Shown here piece by piece: positions 13,500 to 29,591 of a stretch of DNA of 64,000 nucleotides. The stretch's first letter is position 1. Each line of letters begins with the position of its first letter. This stretch comes from Saururus chinensis. Lineage: Eukaryota > Streptophyta > Magnoliopsida > Piperales > Saururaceae. Location of the stretch: the NCBI GenBank assembly GCA_035235625.1, contig CP141142.1:25616995-25680994 (forward strand), written 5' to 3'. Made by a program: the position numbers and the translations under genes. Below the pieces are notes generated by a model. It ran no database searches, had not been told where the DNA came from, and saw only the letters and a program-made list of their open reading frames with translations.

Positions 13500-14200
13500 A
13501 TGCCCTACTTGTTAGAGAATAGCTAAGGAAAATTCGATCATTATTTACTATTAAATTTTTCTAAAGCTTCCCTATCTCTTTATATATCACAAGGACTTCC
13601 AAAGACTCTAAAGTGTTTGACAGTGAATTTTTTACCTCTCTACAACTCATAAGGGATTTTGACTGTATTGGCCTTAAGTAGACTCTATTGAGGGTGTAAG
13701 TAGTAGTGCTTATAGCTTCTTCCAAAAAATGTTGAGCCAAATTCTTCTCATTCAACTATCATAATTTGCTGAGGAGATATAGGGGTTGAGAACTCATGTT
13801 GAATTCTATGTTTATAACAAATTTTTTTAAACCTAAAGTCAATGAATTCACCATCTTTGTCACTTCAAATATTTTAGATTTTAGACTATTTTTCTTTTGT
13901 ATGATAAGGATAATTGTTTTGAATGCATTAAGAGCATCAAAATTTTCTCTAAAAAATCTACCCAAGTAAATCTTGATAGAGATTTAATTTTACCACAAAA
14001 ATTGGTTGTTTGCATTGGTTCTATAAGGTCCATGCGTATCAACTGTAATGATTTTTCAGTTCTCATATGTTTCAACTTATAATGATGGGAATTTGATTAT
14101 TTATCCTTTTAACAAGCACCACATAAAAAGTTTTCAAGGGTGTTCAAAATAGGAGCACCTCTAATGATCAATTCCTTTATTTTTTTTGTTAAATCAAATC
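13500..14200 (-). pseudogene. Copia integrase core remnant
   Basis: Three overlapping minus-strand ORFs carry integrase fragments. 13881-14075 has LIRMDLIEP and KIKSLSRFTWVDFLEK, equivalent to the HxDLxGP and YxWVYFLK region. 13561-13755 has NLAQHFLEEAISTTTYTLNR, equivalent to the conserved AxxTAxYxxNR region. Multiple frames indicate frameshifts. Confidence 0.75.
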
Positions 14201-14459
14201 TTTGATGTCACAAGTAAGTATTATCAAGAAAGGTCAAGTTTACAAAATAAACAGGATCAAGCAAATAACAATTATCATGTGCTCATAAGCCTTTCACACA
14301 AGTCATTCCAGATTTTTCAATGATATAACAAGTCTTCTTTATAAATTTGACAACAAAATTAAAATTATAAATTTGACTAATGCTCAAAAGATTAACTTCC
14401 AAACCACTAACATGCAAAGCATTATAAAAAATAGGCAATCTAGAAACTTTTGAAGCGCA

Positions 14460-14600
14460 TATCCTATCTATTTTTATAATACTTTAATCTCCAAAGGTAA
14501 CTTTGTCATCATACTTCTCTACCAACTTAGTAAACCTGGATTTGTCATTAGTTATGTGCTTTGAACATCCACTATCTAGTTACCATATGTTAGAATGTTG
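14460..14600 (-). pseudogene. Copia aspartic protease remnant
   Basis: The minus-strand translation reads LDSGCSKHITNDKSRF, the DSGCSxHM signature of the copia protease active site, followed by KVTFGD. A stop lies directly downstream. Confidence 0.75.
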
Positions 14601-14882
14601 AGTTTTCATGGCGATGTGCACTACAAGATATTTCACATCTTCTTTCTTTATCCAAATTGTCTTAGTTTTCACAAATTATTGAATCTCATTCAAATTGTTA
14701 TTATGTTTTGTATTCTAAAGAGTTTTTGCATTGACCTTTTGTTCTTTCCTATAATAATAATTTTGAGCAAACTTACGAGGAAAAATTAGTAAATTATATG
14801 TGTAATTTCTATGTTTAATAAAGTCAATTTTAACATTGACTCTCACAAATTGTGGTTTCCTTACCGATTTGTTCTTATTTGA

Positions 14883-15227
14883 CTAAAGTTTAGTTACTAT
14901 ATCCTTATAAATCAATTGTGTTCCAACCAAAAATTTAGAATTTGAAGTACTAGCACCATGATCATTCAAATTTTTAGCCTTAACAAACTTAGTGTTTCCT
15001 AAGAAATTTGTATTCTTTTGTCCCACATACCCTAAGCCACTTTTGTCACATCTAAATTGACCACATGAGAGAATTTTATTAAGTTTATCTTTGCCGACAA
15101 ATTCTTTCAATTTAGAATATGAAGTTTTCAACACCTCTTCAGACAATTCAATTTTCTCAAACAACTCAATATTTTTTATCTCACATAAGGATTTATTATA
15201 CACGAGTTGAGAATTCTCATGTTTCAT
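14883..15227 (-). pseudogene. Copia gag C-terminal fragment
   Basis: A 114-residue frame with a charged, coiled-coil-like N-half (EKIELSEEVLKTSYSKL), then KSGLGYVG, the GLGY motif found before the protease in many plant copia polyproteins. The upstream zinc knuckle is not intact. Confidence 0.6.
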
Positions 15228-15402
15228 ATATAGAACAAAATTTTGCTCTAAGTATCTTCAGTTTATCAAAAATATGATTATTCCTAAACATATAGAGACA
15301 AGTTGAGCATATTTCTGAATTCTATAGCAACAAAATTCACAATTAAGCTTCAATAACAAGGGGAAAATCTTAGAAAAATTCAAAATACCATCAACTACCA
15401 CT

Positions 15403-16568
15403 TGTTGGTTTGTTGGACTATGTATGTGGCAAAGACAAACTAAGAAAATAAAGTGTGTCTAACTCACAATTAAGTTACAAGATTCATTTTCCCCATTTAA
15501 AAGAAAACAAACCTTAGATTTGTTCACTTTAACATTCCTAATTTCAATGTGTTCTAACTAAACTTTTGCAATCAAATCAGCAACCAAAACATACAAAAAT
15601 TTTTATATGGAAACCTAAGAAGGAAAAACCATGGGACACTTTGTCCAGATTAACAATGCACTATGTAAAAGTAAGATTACATAATTATTGTCTACATAAA
15701 TAAAAGACTCTTTTTTCTTCAAAAATGGCTAGATCTTCTCACCACTCTTCTGAATCTACCACTCCTTAGTTATTTACTTATCTTAACTTGATCTTCTCTT
15801 TTGTATTCTTATGATTAACATAGATCTTTCATTTACCCATTGGAATGAATCTTCTATTCACTTGAACTTTTCGGCAACAAGCTTCAACAAATACCATGTG
15901 TGTTGTACTATAATCTCACCTCTAATCACTTTTTTTAGTTTATGGTTGAGATTTTCTCAAACTAGAAGGCAACTCTCTCAAAACTCTATTAAAAAGACTC
16001 CACACAAGCTCTCTAGGTTTTTTAAGTGTTTTTCCTCCATCACGTTTTAATCCATTTTTATAGATTCCCAAATCATGAATGGAAAATGTCTCTAATTTAG
16101 AATAGTAACTAAACTGAAAATTCATAATTTAGGCAACTAGCTACTCCAGCGATTGATTGTTTCATTGGGCAGTCATTCGCTCCTTGTATTTTTCTTTGCA
16201 CATCTTCAACATCTCTTCATCAAGTTGATCGATTGCTAACTCTATGCTTTGTTTACATAGTAATTTTAGGTGTCGATCAATCAATTCACATAATCAATCA
16301 ATTGTTTTGTCAAATTTTTTAAATTTTTACTATTTAAATCTTTAATCTTCACGATTCTCACCTAATGTCTCTTTTACCCTAAAGTATTTAAATGTGATGT
16401 ATGTGAGTACTTTTTCCTAACAAAAATACTTATTTAAGTGTTCTTTTTGGTCCACCTATAGAAATCTATCTTTAGACTATAAACTGACCCAAATTACATA
16501 TTTTATGACATTATTTTGATCACAGAAATGAGTCAATATATGACATAAAAATACTTATGTTCTTACAA
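15403..16568 (-). repeat. Copia 5' LTR (right)
   Basis: Partner of 9103-10251, with matching TG...CA ends and the target duplication AGATT directly after it. Promoter elements cannot be assigned reliably. Confidence 0.88.
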
Positions 16569-17560
16569 GATTGTGGGAGCCCATCTCACTTATATCACCA
16601 TTGTCACATCAATCATACTGTCGGAGTTCAAATTTACACCAGCGCGACATAGCATGTTGATGCCAATACTAATCATCTTCCTCCAACCATTGATGCCATC
16701 ATTGGTGTATCACATGACCACGTTAATGATCGGGAAGAAAATGATAGAGATTGTACTAGTTCACTCAATGCTCTCATACAATAAACATGTTTCTTTCCTC
16801 ACTGTAATCGTAAACCCTTTATGAAAAAATAGAAATTTAGTATCATTTCATCCTCAAGAATTGGCAATATCATCATTTATTCTAAGCATGACATAATTCT
16901 TTAAAAATAATTAAAACATACTTTCAAACACATCAATAGGAATATAGTCAGATCAAATCGTACATTTAAATCATTAAATGGTAAAAGGTTAGCAATCCAA
17001 CATAGAATCATGAATTCACAATCATTAGAAAAGCTTACAATCCCTAAGATTGTGTCTTTTCTAAGCTTTATCATTGAGGGTTCAAGATGAGCAATGCAAC
17101 CTATTTCATGAAACAAAAATATTTTCTCGTGTTGTCAGCTAATCTCTGTAGAATTTGCCCCCCCCCCCCCCCTTGATTCTTCTTATTTTGGAGAGCTCTT
17201 GATCTTCTCCATCTTAATTTTAAGAAAATTTTGAAGGAATTAAAGTCTAAGGAGACCCAAAAGGTATTTATATGGGAGAGAGGACAAAATTATAGTATAT
17301 AACTATCAAATTGGGCAATATTTGAACCAATTGATGGAACTTCCTGAACTATCAACATGCTCACCATTGTGTCAGCCACAGTGTTGGTGAAAACTCCTTG
17401 ATTTTGAGAATTGTTTGAAGAAATGAGAGTTTTCAAAAGGTATTCATAAGGGAGAGAGGAAATGCTCACTGATGTGTCAGTGAAAAGTGGTTCAACTTTG
17501 AATGATCATAACTCTTTCATTAGAACTCTAATTTACATGTTCTTAAAAATTTCAACAATA
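16569..17560 (+). repeat. Repeat family R, copy 2, right part
   Basis: Resumes the repeat interrupted at 9102. The stretch from gtgggagccc aligns with gtggaagcct at 18779 onward, and 17180-17320 aligns with the two flanks of the plastid insertion. It contains a run of about 15 C (17158-17172). ORFs here are accidental. Confidence 0.6.
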
Positions 17561-19448
17561 TATCACAAGATGCATACTACACATTTTTTGAACATTATAA
17601 TATTCAAATGAGAGTACCATAATATTCAAGGCTAATCACATCACAAACCAAATAGGGTCTTGCCTGAGTACATGTCCAGATTACACACAATATATAACAA
17701 ATGTTAACAAACTAGCACTCAAATGCATATAATCAAACACCCAACTAAATGTTTGATTAATTAAAGTATCAAGAATTCTATACTTACTAAGCAGCCACTT
17801 GTCATTTTCCCTTGTACACTACATCTCCTATCGGTTCACTCTTTAGATAAACCTTAATCACCAAGATTTGAGTATACGATTATTCCTAGTAGGAATGCTA
17901 AATAAGAACCATGTGTAGTGGCAATATAACAACAATTAATTACAAAAACAATATGATATCATGTTCATGCAACACAAGTATTCATCAAGTAAGTGTAATA
18001 CCATAATTAAACAATATCACAAGAGAATAATCATTTTAACATCATGACAACACTCATGAGCTACCTCATTAAGTGCATGTCACTAAGGGTCTCTATGTCA
18101 TACTAGACACATCATGGAGTCCAATCACCCTCACTAGACCATAAACTACTCAAAAACTCGACCTTAGTTTTTTCTTGAAGATAGTCTCACTCATCAACGC
18201 CATGAAGCAAAGGCCCACAAGGGTTCATAGACCCATGTGGCCGAGATCCCAACTTTTATGATCATCAAAATATTCTATATTGTGCTATGTTGGATCAGTC
18301 ATCTTTTTCCACTTTGATCTATTCAAACCTAACTCCCAGCCAAGGGAGTAGTCATGACATACAAATCTCACTTTTGGTGAGCCTAAAGACCATAATCATT
18401 TTTACCATACCCTTCCATCTACGTGGCTAAGACAACTCACTTTTGGAGTCAACTAGACACTAGGATCCTTTGTCCTTAAGTATCAAAATGCACTGGTCAA
18501 GGTTATTATCCATCACAAGGATTCACACATGCATTAGGGCTTACTTATCCTTAAATATTTCATGCTCAACAGCATCTAATTATACATCAAATACAAGCAA
18601 AATAATGTTGTATAATACTTATTAATAACATGAACATTTATCAAAAATCATGCTTCAGGTCCTCTACATTGATGTCTCATTGGTAACCACACCAACGTAT
18701 GAACCAGAATGTTGATGACTTTCGATGTCCCATTGATGTGTTGAACCCTTACAAACAGTGGGTAGATTGTGGAAGCCTACCTCACCAATGCCACACCAAC
18801 TCGTCATCTCACTACCTTTTACCACTTCAAACACCAACACGTCTTAGCATATTAGTGTTAGTATTGTCGTCTTCCACCTTCCAACAACATTGCCATCGTC
18901 GTGTTGGTGGTTATGCTAGTGATTCGGGAGAAAATAACAGAGATTGTTCTAGTTTACCCACTTTTCTCAAAATAGATAACATGGATCGATCTTCACTTCA
19001 TACTACCAACCCATATCGTCATGAATTGAAAAGAGAAATCATCTAACATCATTATCATGGCATAAATAGCATGAATCAACCATAACATGTTTTTATACTT
19101 ATCAGCAAATGTATAAATACTTCAAATCATCTATTTAGAATCATTAAATGGTAGCAAGGTTAGCAATCCGACATAAAATCATGAATTTACAATGATTTGA
19201 AAAATCCACAATTCCCACGTCTTTTCTATGTTTTAAGAATATAGAGGGTTCTAGGTAGCAATCAACCTATTCACTAAAAGGAAATCCTTTCTCATGGGCG
19301 ATGTAGACCAAAATCCATGACATTTAATCCCTCCTTTTATTTTTCTTGATTTTGAGAGCCCTTGATTTTCTCCCTCTTCATTTTGAGTGGTTTTTTAAGA
19401 AAAATGGTGTTGAAGGGCCTAAAAGGGTATCAAAAAATGGAAAATTTA
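17561..19448 (+). repeat. Repeat family R, copy 3, left part
   Basis: Same-direction copy of 7945-9102 plus 16569-17290. It contains the uninterrupted counterpart of the copia target (AGATT at 18774-18778). It is broken at 19449 by plastid DNA and continues after about 33790. The 115-codon ORF at 18699-19046 lies wholly in the repeat and shows no known domain. Confidence 0.6.
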
Positions 19449-20111
19449 TAGGGCTATATGGACTCGAACCGTAGACCTTCTCGGTAAAATAGATCAAACT
19501 TATTATTATCGAAATGATTCGAATTGTTTCAAAGACCCAACATGCATTTTTTTTTTGCATTGGGCTCTTTCATTAACTGATATAAAGATCAGCTAGTCCA
19601 CCATATTTTTTCTTGACAGGAAGATAACGAGATGGTTCCACGTGCTCTGATTCATTATTTGTATTCAGATGTAGGAGCAATACCAAAGTGTTTCAAAGAA
19701 GGTTTACCTTGACGTAGGTCTGCCTCCGGCCTAGATCAACCTAAGTGAAATGGAGTCTCTATCGCTCCGCTCCAAGAGTCAAATATGATACTTCATACAC
19801 CTTAAAGTTCATAGGACGAAAAGAGATTATTTTGAGGTCCTTATACTCATTATGCCTAGCATTGAATAGACTAGGGATTTACCTTATCAATTATCAAATC
19901 AATGATGGGTTCTATTTAGCACCTGAATTGGCGCTTGAATCAGACCGAACAAAATATTTGTCAGGCTATTGTCCTCTTGTTCCTTCGAATCCATGGAGTA
20001 AGACATCGATTTTTCAATAAGATCAATTCGGTTGATTGCATGATGAACTTCCCTGAAAAAGCATTGGCGCGCGTGTAAATGAGGTGCTCTACCTAACTGA
20101 GCTATAGCCCT
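19449..20111 (-). pseudogene. trnV-UAC: trnV-UAC with group II intron, NUPT copy
   Basis: The 5' exon at 20073-20111 (39 nt, ending with the UAC anticodon region) and the 3' exon at 19449-19484 (36 nt, with the GGTTCGAGTCC T-loop) are separated by an intron of 588 bp (19485-20072). Intron start gcgcgcc and structure match the plastid trnV group II intron. Compared with the conserved plastid tRNA, each exon has one plus-strand C-to-T change at a CpG (at about 19459 and 20080). The second lies in the anticodon stem or loop region. Plastid-encoded tRNA(Val) needs splicing in the organelle; in the nucleus this copy is inert. Confidence 0.92.
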
Positions 20112-20283
20112 TGTCATAGATATCTTAACATCTAGATAATTTCTTGTCAAGATGGGTATTCCATGCTACCACATGATAGTTCTCTGGTTCGTTTCCTGCC
20201 AAAGAAGAGTATTGCTTAGAAGTGGTATTCCATCTATAATCCCCATGTCAGGCCCCCCCTTTTTTTCTTTGTGATGATAAATG

Positions 20284-20356
20284 ACCTACTTAACCCAGCG
20301 GTTAGAGTATTGCTTTCATACGGCAGAAGTCATTGGTTCAAATCCAATAGTAGGTA
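20284..20356 (+). tRNA. trnM-CAU: trnM-CAU (elongator), NUPT copy
   Basis: A 73-nt tRNA with acceptor acctact paired to agtaggt, the CAT anticodon in tgctttcatacggc, and the GGTTCAAATCC T-loop. Differences from the usual plastid sequence are a T-to-C in the D-arm (aacccagcgg) and two G-to-A changes in the variable-region side of the anticodon arm (cggcagaagtc). The cloverleaf is largely retained. Function in the nucleus is unlikely, since polymerase III boxes were not selected. Confidence 0.88.
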
Positions 20357-20574
20357 GAACTTATTAGATACCATTGACTCCGGTATCTAATAAGTTTTCC
20401 ACCTTCGTTTCTTTTTTATTGATTTTTTATCTTTTACCTATTAGATTATCCCCCCCTATTCCTATTTGGTTGTATTTTTTAGTTGCATCAGATTACACTT
20501 GATTGTATCTAATTGCTAATTGGCGGAATCCAAGTGTATAAATGGAGCTTCTTTTGATTATGCTGACGCATCGA

Positions 20575-22553
<1,979 letters not shown>

Positions 22554-23047
22554 TCAAGTGGATCGGTTAATTCAATAATAAACAGAAATGGGAGTTAGCG
22601 CTCGATTTGATTTTGTTGGTACCTTCCAAACAAATTCAATTGTTTACTCATTCAATGAGTTCATTTTCAAGTTCGGCCAACCTTTTTTCAAACAAAAAAT
22701 ATCAAGTAGATGAATAAGAATCATGAGGAAGTGTTTCATTTCTCTATCATTAAATTAGATATAATCCCCTCCATATTCTCTATGGAATTCGAACCAGATC
22801 TCTATTTCGAATATGATTCGTTATTTCTATCTTATTGGCCGTTGGTTATTCCTTATTTCAGCATATTCATTTCTGCCTATTCTTGTTTTATTTATCTTTT
22901 CATGGATGAATTCCGCCTATTTTCCCATGTAGGATTTACATATACAACATATATCACTGTCAAGTGTGAATCTCTTATTATTTAGATATTTAGATTCAAA
23001 AAAAAAAAAGAAGGAGACCTTTAGAAATTTTCAAAATCAAGATTGGG

Positions 23048-23077
23048 TTGCACCATACATATGAAAGAGTATACAAT
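23048..23077 (+). promoter_or_regulatory. rbcL plastid-type sigma70 promoter
   Basis: The -35 TTGCAC (23048-23053) and -10 TACAAT (23072-23077) are separated by 18 bases, about 190 bases ahead of the rbcL ATG. The plastid consensus -35 here is TTGCGC, so a G-to-A at CpG has altered it. Only the plastid-encoded polymerase would read it. Confidence 0.7.
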
Positions 23078-23245
23078 AATGATGTATTTGGCGAATCAAA
23101 TACCATGGTCTAATAACGAACCATTCTAATTAGTGGATAGTTGGTAATATTTACTTGATAATTTTGTAAAATATTCCTGTCTGTGAAAGGTTTCATTCAC
23201 GCCTAATCTATGTCGAGTAGACCTTGTCGTTGTGAGAATTCTTAA

Positions 23246-24697
<1,452 letters not shown>

Positions 24698-24735
24698 TCC
24701 AGTAGTTCTCGTGCGTTCCCCTAATTGCAATTAAA

Positions 24736-24774
24736 CTCGGCCCAATCTTTTACTAAAAAAAGGATTGAGCCGAA
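24736..24774 (+). terminator. rbcL 3' stem-loop
   Basis: An imperfect inverted repeat (cggcccaatctttt / aaaaggattgagccg) lies about 40 bases after the rbcL stop. It matches the 3'-end hairpin that stabilises plastid rbcL mRNA. The plastid sequence is preserved, with a mismatch and a length difference in the stem. Confidence 0.65.
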
Positions 24775-25489
24775 TAAAATCGAAGAAACTAAAGAAAAGA
24801 ATGAGGATCCCGTGTATTTGCATATATTTTGCATTATATTATATATAATATATGTACATACCTTGCCTAAGATTAAGATATAAATGATATAAATGAAAGA
24901 TAAGATCTAAGATTAAATAACTCAACGCTTTTATTGTTGGATCCATAATTAATCCTATGGATCCTTAGGATTGGTGGATCCTTTTATATCCCACAGTTTC
25001 GAGTTTAGGACCATAAATCAAGCAAGCCAAGGGTCACAACTTCTTCTACCCATCCTGTATATTGTCCTTTTCATTCCATGTTGCAATAGAAACTTCTTAT
25101 GCTCTTATATTATAAGAGTACGTATTATGAGAGTACGAGATTATACGAAAATAAATTATTTCTTCCTCACTATGAAGAAATATTTATCTTTTCCTTGTCA
25201 ATACGAATTTGTATACAACACAACATGGGAGAAACCTCTCCTTCTTTCTATTTCATTTAAAATGGAAGAAAGGGTTCCATCATATTAAATTAATACTCCA
25301 GATTCCTATAAAAAAATCATTTATTTCAATACTTACTCCTTATTATATTACTTAATTTAATTTACTTAATTTCATAACCTTAGTGATTGAATTTATATGC
25401 TTATTCCGATAGGAAATAAAATAGGAAACTGATTATTCATCGAATGACTATTCATCTATTGTATTTTCATTCAAATAGGGGAAGGTTCT

Positions 25490-26963
25490 ATGGAAAAGTG
25501 GTGGTTCAATTTGATGTTGTCTAACGAGAAGTTAGAACACTGGCGCGGGCTAAGTAAATCAATGGACAGTTTTGGTCGTCCTATTGGAAATACCAGTGGA
25601 AGTGAAGACCCCATTAGAAATGATACGGATAAAAATATTCATAATTGGAGTGATAGTAGCAGTTCTAGCTGCAGTAATGTTGATCATTTATTCGGTGTCA
25701 TGGACATTTGGAGTTTGATTTCTGATGACACTTTTTTAGTTAGGGATAGTAATGGTGACACCTATTCCGTATATTTTGATATTGAAAATCAGATTTTTGA
25801 GATTGACAATGATAGTTCTTTTCTGAGTGAACTAGAAAGTTCTTTTTCTAGTTATCTGAATAGTAGATCAAAGGGCGACAATCGCGACTATGATTGTTAC
25901 ATGTATGATACTAAATATAGTTGGAATAAGTACATTAATAATTGTATTGATAGTTATCTTCGCTCTGAAATCAGTATTGATAGTTACATTTCAAGTAGTA
26001 GTGACAATTACAATGATAGTTACATTTATAGTTTCATTTGTAGTGAAAGTTTAAGTGGTAGTGACAGTGGGAGCTCCACTATAAAAACTAGGAGTAATGA
26101 CAGCGATTTCAATATAAGAGGAAAATCGAATGATTTCGATAAAAAAATACAGACATTTATGGGTTCAATGCGAAAATTGTTATGGATTAAATTATCAGAA
26201 ATTTTTTTGGTCAAAAATGAATATTTGTGAATAATGTGGATATCATTTGAAAATGAGTAGTTCAGATAGAATTGAACTTTCGATTGATCCGGGCACCTGG
26301 GATCCTATGGATGAGGACATGGTCTCTATCGACCCCATTGAATTTCACTCGGACGAGGAACCTTATAAAGATCGTCTCGATTCTTATCAAAGAAAGACAG
26401 GTTTAACTGAGGCTGTTCAAACAGGCGTAGGTAAACTAAACGGTATTCCTATAGCAATTGGGGTTATGGATTTTCAGTTCATGGGGGGTAGCATGGGATC
26501 TGTAGTAGGCGAGAAAATTACCCGTTTGATCGAGTATGCTACTAATAGATCTCTACCCGTCATTATGGTGTGTGCTTCCGGGGGAGCACACATGCAAGAA
26601 GGAAGTTTGAGCTTGATGCAAATGGCTAAAATATCTTCTGCTTCATACGATTATCAATCAAATAAAAAGTTATTCTATGTATCCATCCTTACATCTCCTA
26701 CAACCGGTGGAGTAACCGCCAGTTTTGGTATGTTGGGGGATATCATTATTGCCGAACCCAATGCCTACATTGCTTTTGCGGGTAAAAGAGTAATTGAACA
26801 AACATTGAATAAAACAGTACCCGAAGGTTCACAAGCGGCTGAGTATTTATTCCATAAGGGCTTATTCGATCTAATCGTACCACGTAATCCTTTAAAAAAT
26901 GTTCTGAGTGAGTTATTTCAGCTACACGGTTTCTTTCCTTTGAATCAAAATTCAAAGCACTAG
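25490..26963 (+). pseudogene. accD: Acetyl-CoA carboxylase carboxyltransferase beta subunit, NUPT copy, frameshifted
   Basis: The first part (25490 to about 26145) encodes [17 protein letters not shown] and the variable Ser/Asp-rich plant accD N-region. A single-base-type frameshift in an A-run near 26140-26150 moves the reading frame: the zinc finger ([15 protein letters not shown], then NICE-CGYH) is found in another frame. A TAA at 26232-26234 replaces the Gln between the last two finger cysteines. The carboxyltransferase domain then stays open to 26963 ([65 protein letters not shown]). In the conserved ASGGARMQEGS motif Arg is His, a CpG-type G-to-A. The plastid protein works with the alpha-carboxyltransferase in fatty acid synthesis. 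Length is 1474 bases, one more than a multiple of three. Confidence 0.94.
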
Positions 26964-27662
26964 CCTCAATTATTTGCAACGAATTAGAGTTCATCGGAAT
27001 AAAAGTAACAGTAAGAAGAATGGAGTTTTCTTTGGTTACATAAGTGCACAGTTCTATAGTCATAATCAAATCATAAGTTTTGGATAATGACTTTTCGTGT
27101 TTTTTCCATATCGAATCTATTTTTCTCCTATCCCTTATTTTAGTACAATACTACTGCTTAGTAATCAGGAACCCCCTATATTAACAGGGGAAAGGGTGAA
27201 TTCTTCTTTTAGGGGAATAGAATGAATTAGGAAAATAAAAGGAATTCTCTGTTCCCTTATTACATATTAAGATAGAGAATAATCAAAATTAGAATAATGA
27301 AAATTTCTAATCGAAGTGTTGCATATTTCTATATCTCCCGAGAACCCACATTTTGGACTAGGAATCCCCGTTGTGTTAGCTGGGATCCTAACGAATCATT
27401 GGGGAATTCATAAGAAAAACTCTTGATTCTTTTTTTTTTTCATTTTTATTTTCTTTATTAGAAGATTAAGGGCGGGAGAACTAATAAAATAAAAAAAAAA
27501 TAGATTATCATACACCTATTTCGTGTAGAAAGGTGAACAGGCACACTTATTTAGTTCTACATTCCTTGCACTTATGATATAAGTATCATACTTATAATAT
27601 ACTTATTATAAGATATCTTTATAACATAACAGGTACAAATATTTAATCGAGGCACCCGTTCT

Positions 27663-27773
27663 ATGACAGATCTCAACTTACCCTCTATTTTTGTGCCTTT
27701 AGTAGGCCTAGTATTCCCGGCAATTGCAATGGTGTCTTTATCTCTTCATGTTCAAAAAAACAAGATCGTTTAG
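27663..27773 (+). CDS. psaI: Photosystem I subunit VIII, NUPT copy
   Basis: 36 residues: [18 protein letters not shown], a single membrane helix, then [10 protein letters not shown]. Length and sequence match plastid psaI, a small integral PSI subunit near the trimer/LHCII docking side. Too short for many ORF finders. No damage is seen. Confidence 0.93.
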   Translation: MTDLNLPSIFVPLVGLVFPAIAMVSLSLHVQKNKIV

Positions 27774-28218
27774 GTTTGATGTAACCAAATCTCATCAATT
27801 TATTTGATCACTTGGGCTTGGATCATAATATAGATATCGATTTCATAGAATATGGCACGACATGTAGCTCCTTCTGAACACAAACAAAAAAGCAGTTATG
27901 CATTTCGTGTAGATACATGATATATGAATCAAGTATATAGAGGTATCGCTGTTTTCAAAAAAGAAATCGGCAGGTCGGAGATATAAAGTCAGTTTATCTA
28001 TATGTTATGTAGATATACATAGTAGAATCATATGAAGGGTATTTTCTTATTTTACTTCTAACCAATTTGATGAATTATTCCTAATGGATCACATGATAAT
28101 AGTGCTAGCTGATGAGAGTTACTTCGAGAGCAAAAAAAAAATAGTATAAAAAAGTCAAATCCATTTCATTTGGCTTAGCTTATTCTCTCAATTTCAATAG
28201 AATACAACTGGATCTAGT

Positions 28219-28773
28219 ATGAACTGGCGATCAGAACGTATATGGATAGAACTGATAATGGGGTCTCGAAAAACAAGTAATTTCTGCTGGGCCTGTATTC
28301 TTTTTTTAGGCTCGCTAGGATTCTTATTGGTTGGAATTTCCAGTTATCTTGGTCGGAATATCATATCCCTATTCCCATCTCAGCAAATCAATTTTTTCCC
28401 CCAAGGGATCGTGATGTCTTTCTATGGGATTGCGGGTCTGTTCATTAGTTCTTATTTGTGGTCCACAATTTTGTGGAATGTAGGTAGTGGTTATGATCGA
28501 TTCGATAGAAAAGCAGGAATCGTGTGTATTTTCCATTGGGGATTCCCTGGAATAAATCGTCACATCTTCCTACGAGTCTTTATGAGAGATATCCAGTCCA
28601 TCAGAATGGAAGTTAAGGGGGGTATTTACCCTCGTCGTGTCCTTTATATGGACATCAGAGGCCAGGGGGCCATTCCCTTGACTCGTACTGATGAGAATTT
28701 AACTCCACGAGAAATTGAACAAAAAGCTGCGGAATCGGCCTATTTTTTGCGCGTACCGATTGAAGTATTTTGA
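28219..28773 (+). CDS. ycf4: Photosystem I assembly factor Ycf4, NUPT copy with open frame
   Basis: 184 residues, the typical length. Two N-terminal transmembrane segments (about 20-45 and 60-85) are followed by the stromal domain, ending [12 protein letters not shown]. Ycf4 helps assemble photosystem I in thylakoids. The conserved RWGFPG segment reads HWGFPG, and nearby positions (INRHIFLR) also differ, consistent with G-to-A changes. No stop or frameshift. Confidence 0.93.
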   Translation: MNWRSERIWIELIMGSRKTSNFCWACILFLGSLGFLLVGISSYLGRNIISLFPSQQINFFPQGIVMSFYGIAGLFISSYLWSTILWNVGSGYDRFDRKAGIVCIFHWGFPGINRHIFLRVFMRDIQSIRMEVKGGIYPRRVLYMDIRGQGAIPLTRTDENLTPREIEQKAAESAYFLRVPIEVF

Positions 28774-29589
28774 AATGAAGCGAATACTGAATATTTTTTC
28801 AGTATGAGGGAAGGAACTCATAAATCCTCCCTTAAGAGCCGAAGTTTCTTTATTTATTCGAACAAACCGTGTTAGATTCTATTTCCCCCGTTCCGTTGGT
28901 AATACCATACCGCCGAGGCCCATAGAATAAAGCAAGCAGACATATATGGAAGAACCATAATAAGACGCCTTTTTCACCAAAAGGATTTTTTATGCATCAT
29001 ATGGAATGGAACTCCATTTTTTAGACGAGTATAAAGTCAAATAAGTATGTATTGTATTCATCATATATATAAGAACAGAACGTTTCGGAATACTGTACAG
29101 AATTCCTCCCTTTAGGGCAATACTTTGTTCAATCAATACGTCGTTTTAATACGTTATATAGAGATGGATTATCTCTCATAAATTCTCTCTCCTTTTTCAA
29201 GAGATCTTTCTTTTTATCCCTTCTTTTGTTCCTTGATAACTAAACGATTTGATCTCTCATAAACATCCAATTTTTCTCTCATTTTCGCATCCATTTCGGA
29301 TTTTATCATCAATATTCGTCAGAAATACCCCCTAAACGACTCCTGTGGTGTGGGTGACTAGTGAAATATTTTGAAATTATTAATTAACCAAGGGGATTTC
29401 TTTCTTTCGTCTCGAAATCCGAATAATATTCATTACTTCTTTAAGTAAAGTAAGTGGACTTTCAGGCATTTATCCAAAGAAACAAATGAAGCGACAATTG
29501 GGTCAATTTGATCCATAGAAATATCTATCTGGAACAATATTGGATCATTTCTTCACTCGAAAGGGACCTTTTCATTCTAACTAACTATA

Positions 29590-29591
<2 letters not shown>

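Larger units (their letters stand above)
9103..16568 (-). mobile_element. Ty1/copia LTR retrotransposon, complete but decayed
   Basis: A 7466-bp element on the minus strand. Its LTRs are 9103-10251 (3' LTR, 1149 bp) and 15403-16568 (5' LTR, 1166 bp). Both LTRs start TGTTGGTTTGTTGG and end CTTACA on the plus strand. The 5-bp target duplication AGATT is at 9098-9102 and 16569-16573. Next to the left LTR, atctcccccttt (10252 onward) is the reverse complement of a polypurine tract. Minus-strand coding remnants run in copia order from right to left: gag, protease, integrase, reverse transcriptase, RNase H. Placing integrase before RT is diagnostic of Ty1/copia. Stops and frameshifts break all domains, and the LTRs have diverged in length and sequence, so the insertion is old and not autonomous. 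I could not identify a clear tRNA primer site next to 15403. Confidence 0.9.

Noticed and set aside
18699..19046. 115-codon plus-strand ORF
   Set aside because: Lies fully in a non-coding repeat; the matching stretch in the other copy has no equivalent frame and no domain is seen.
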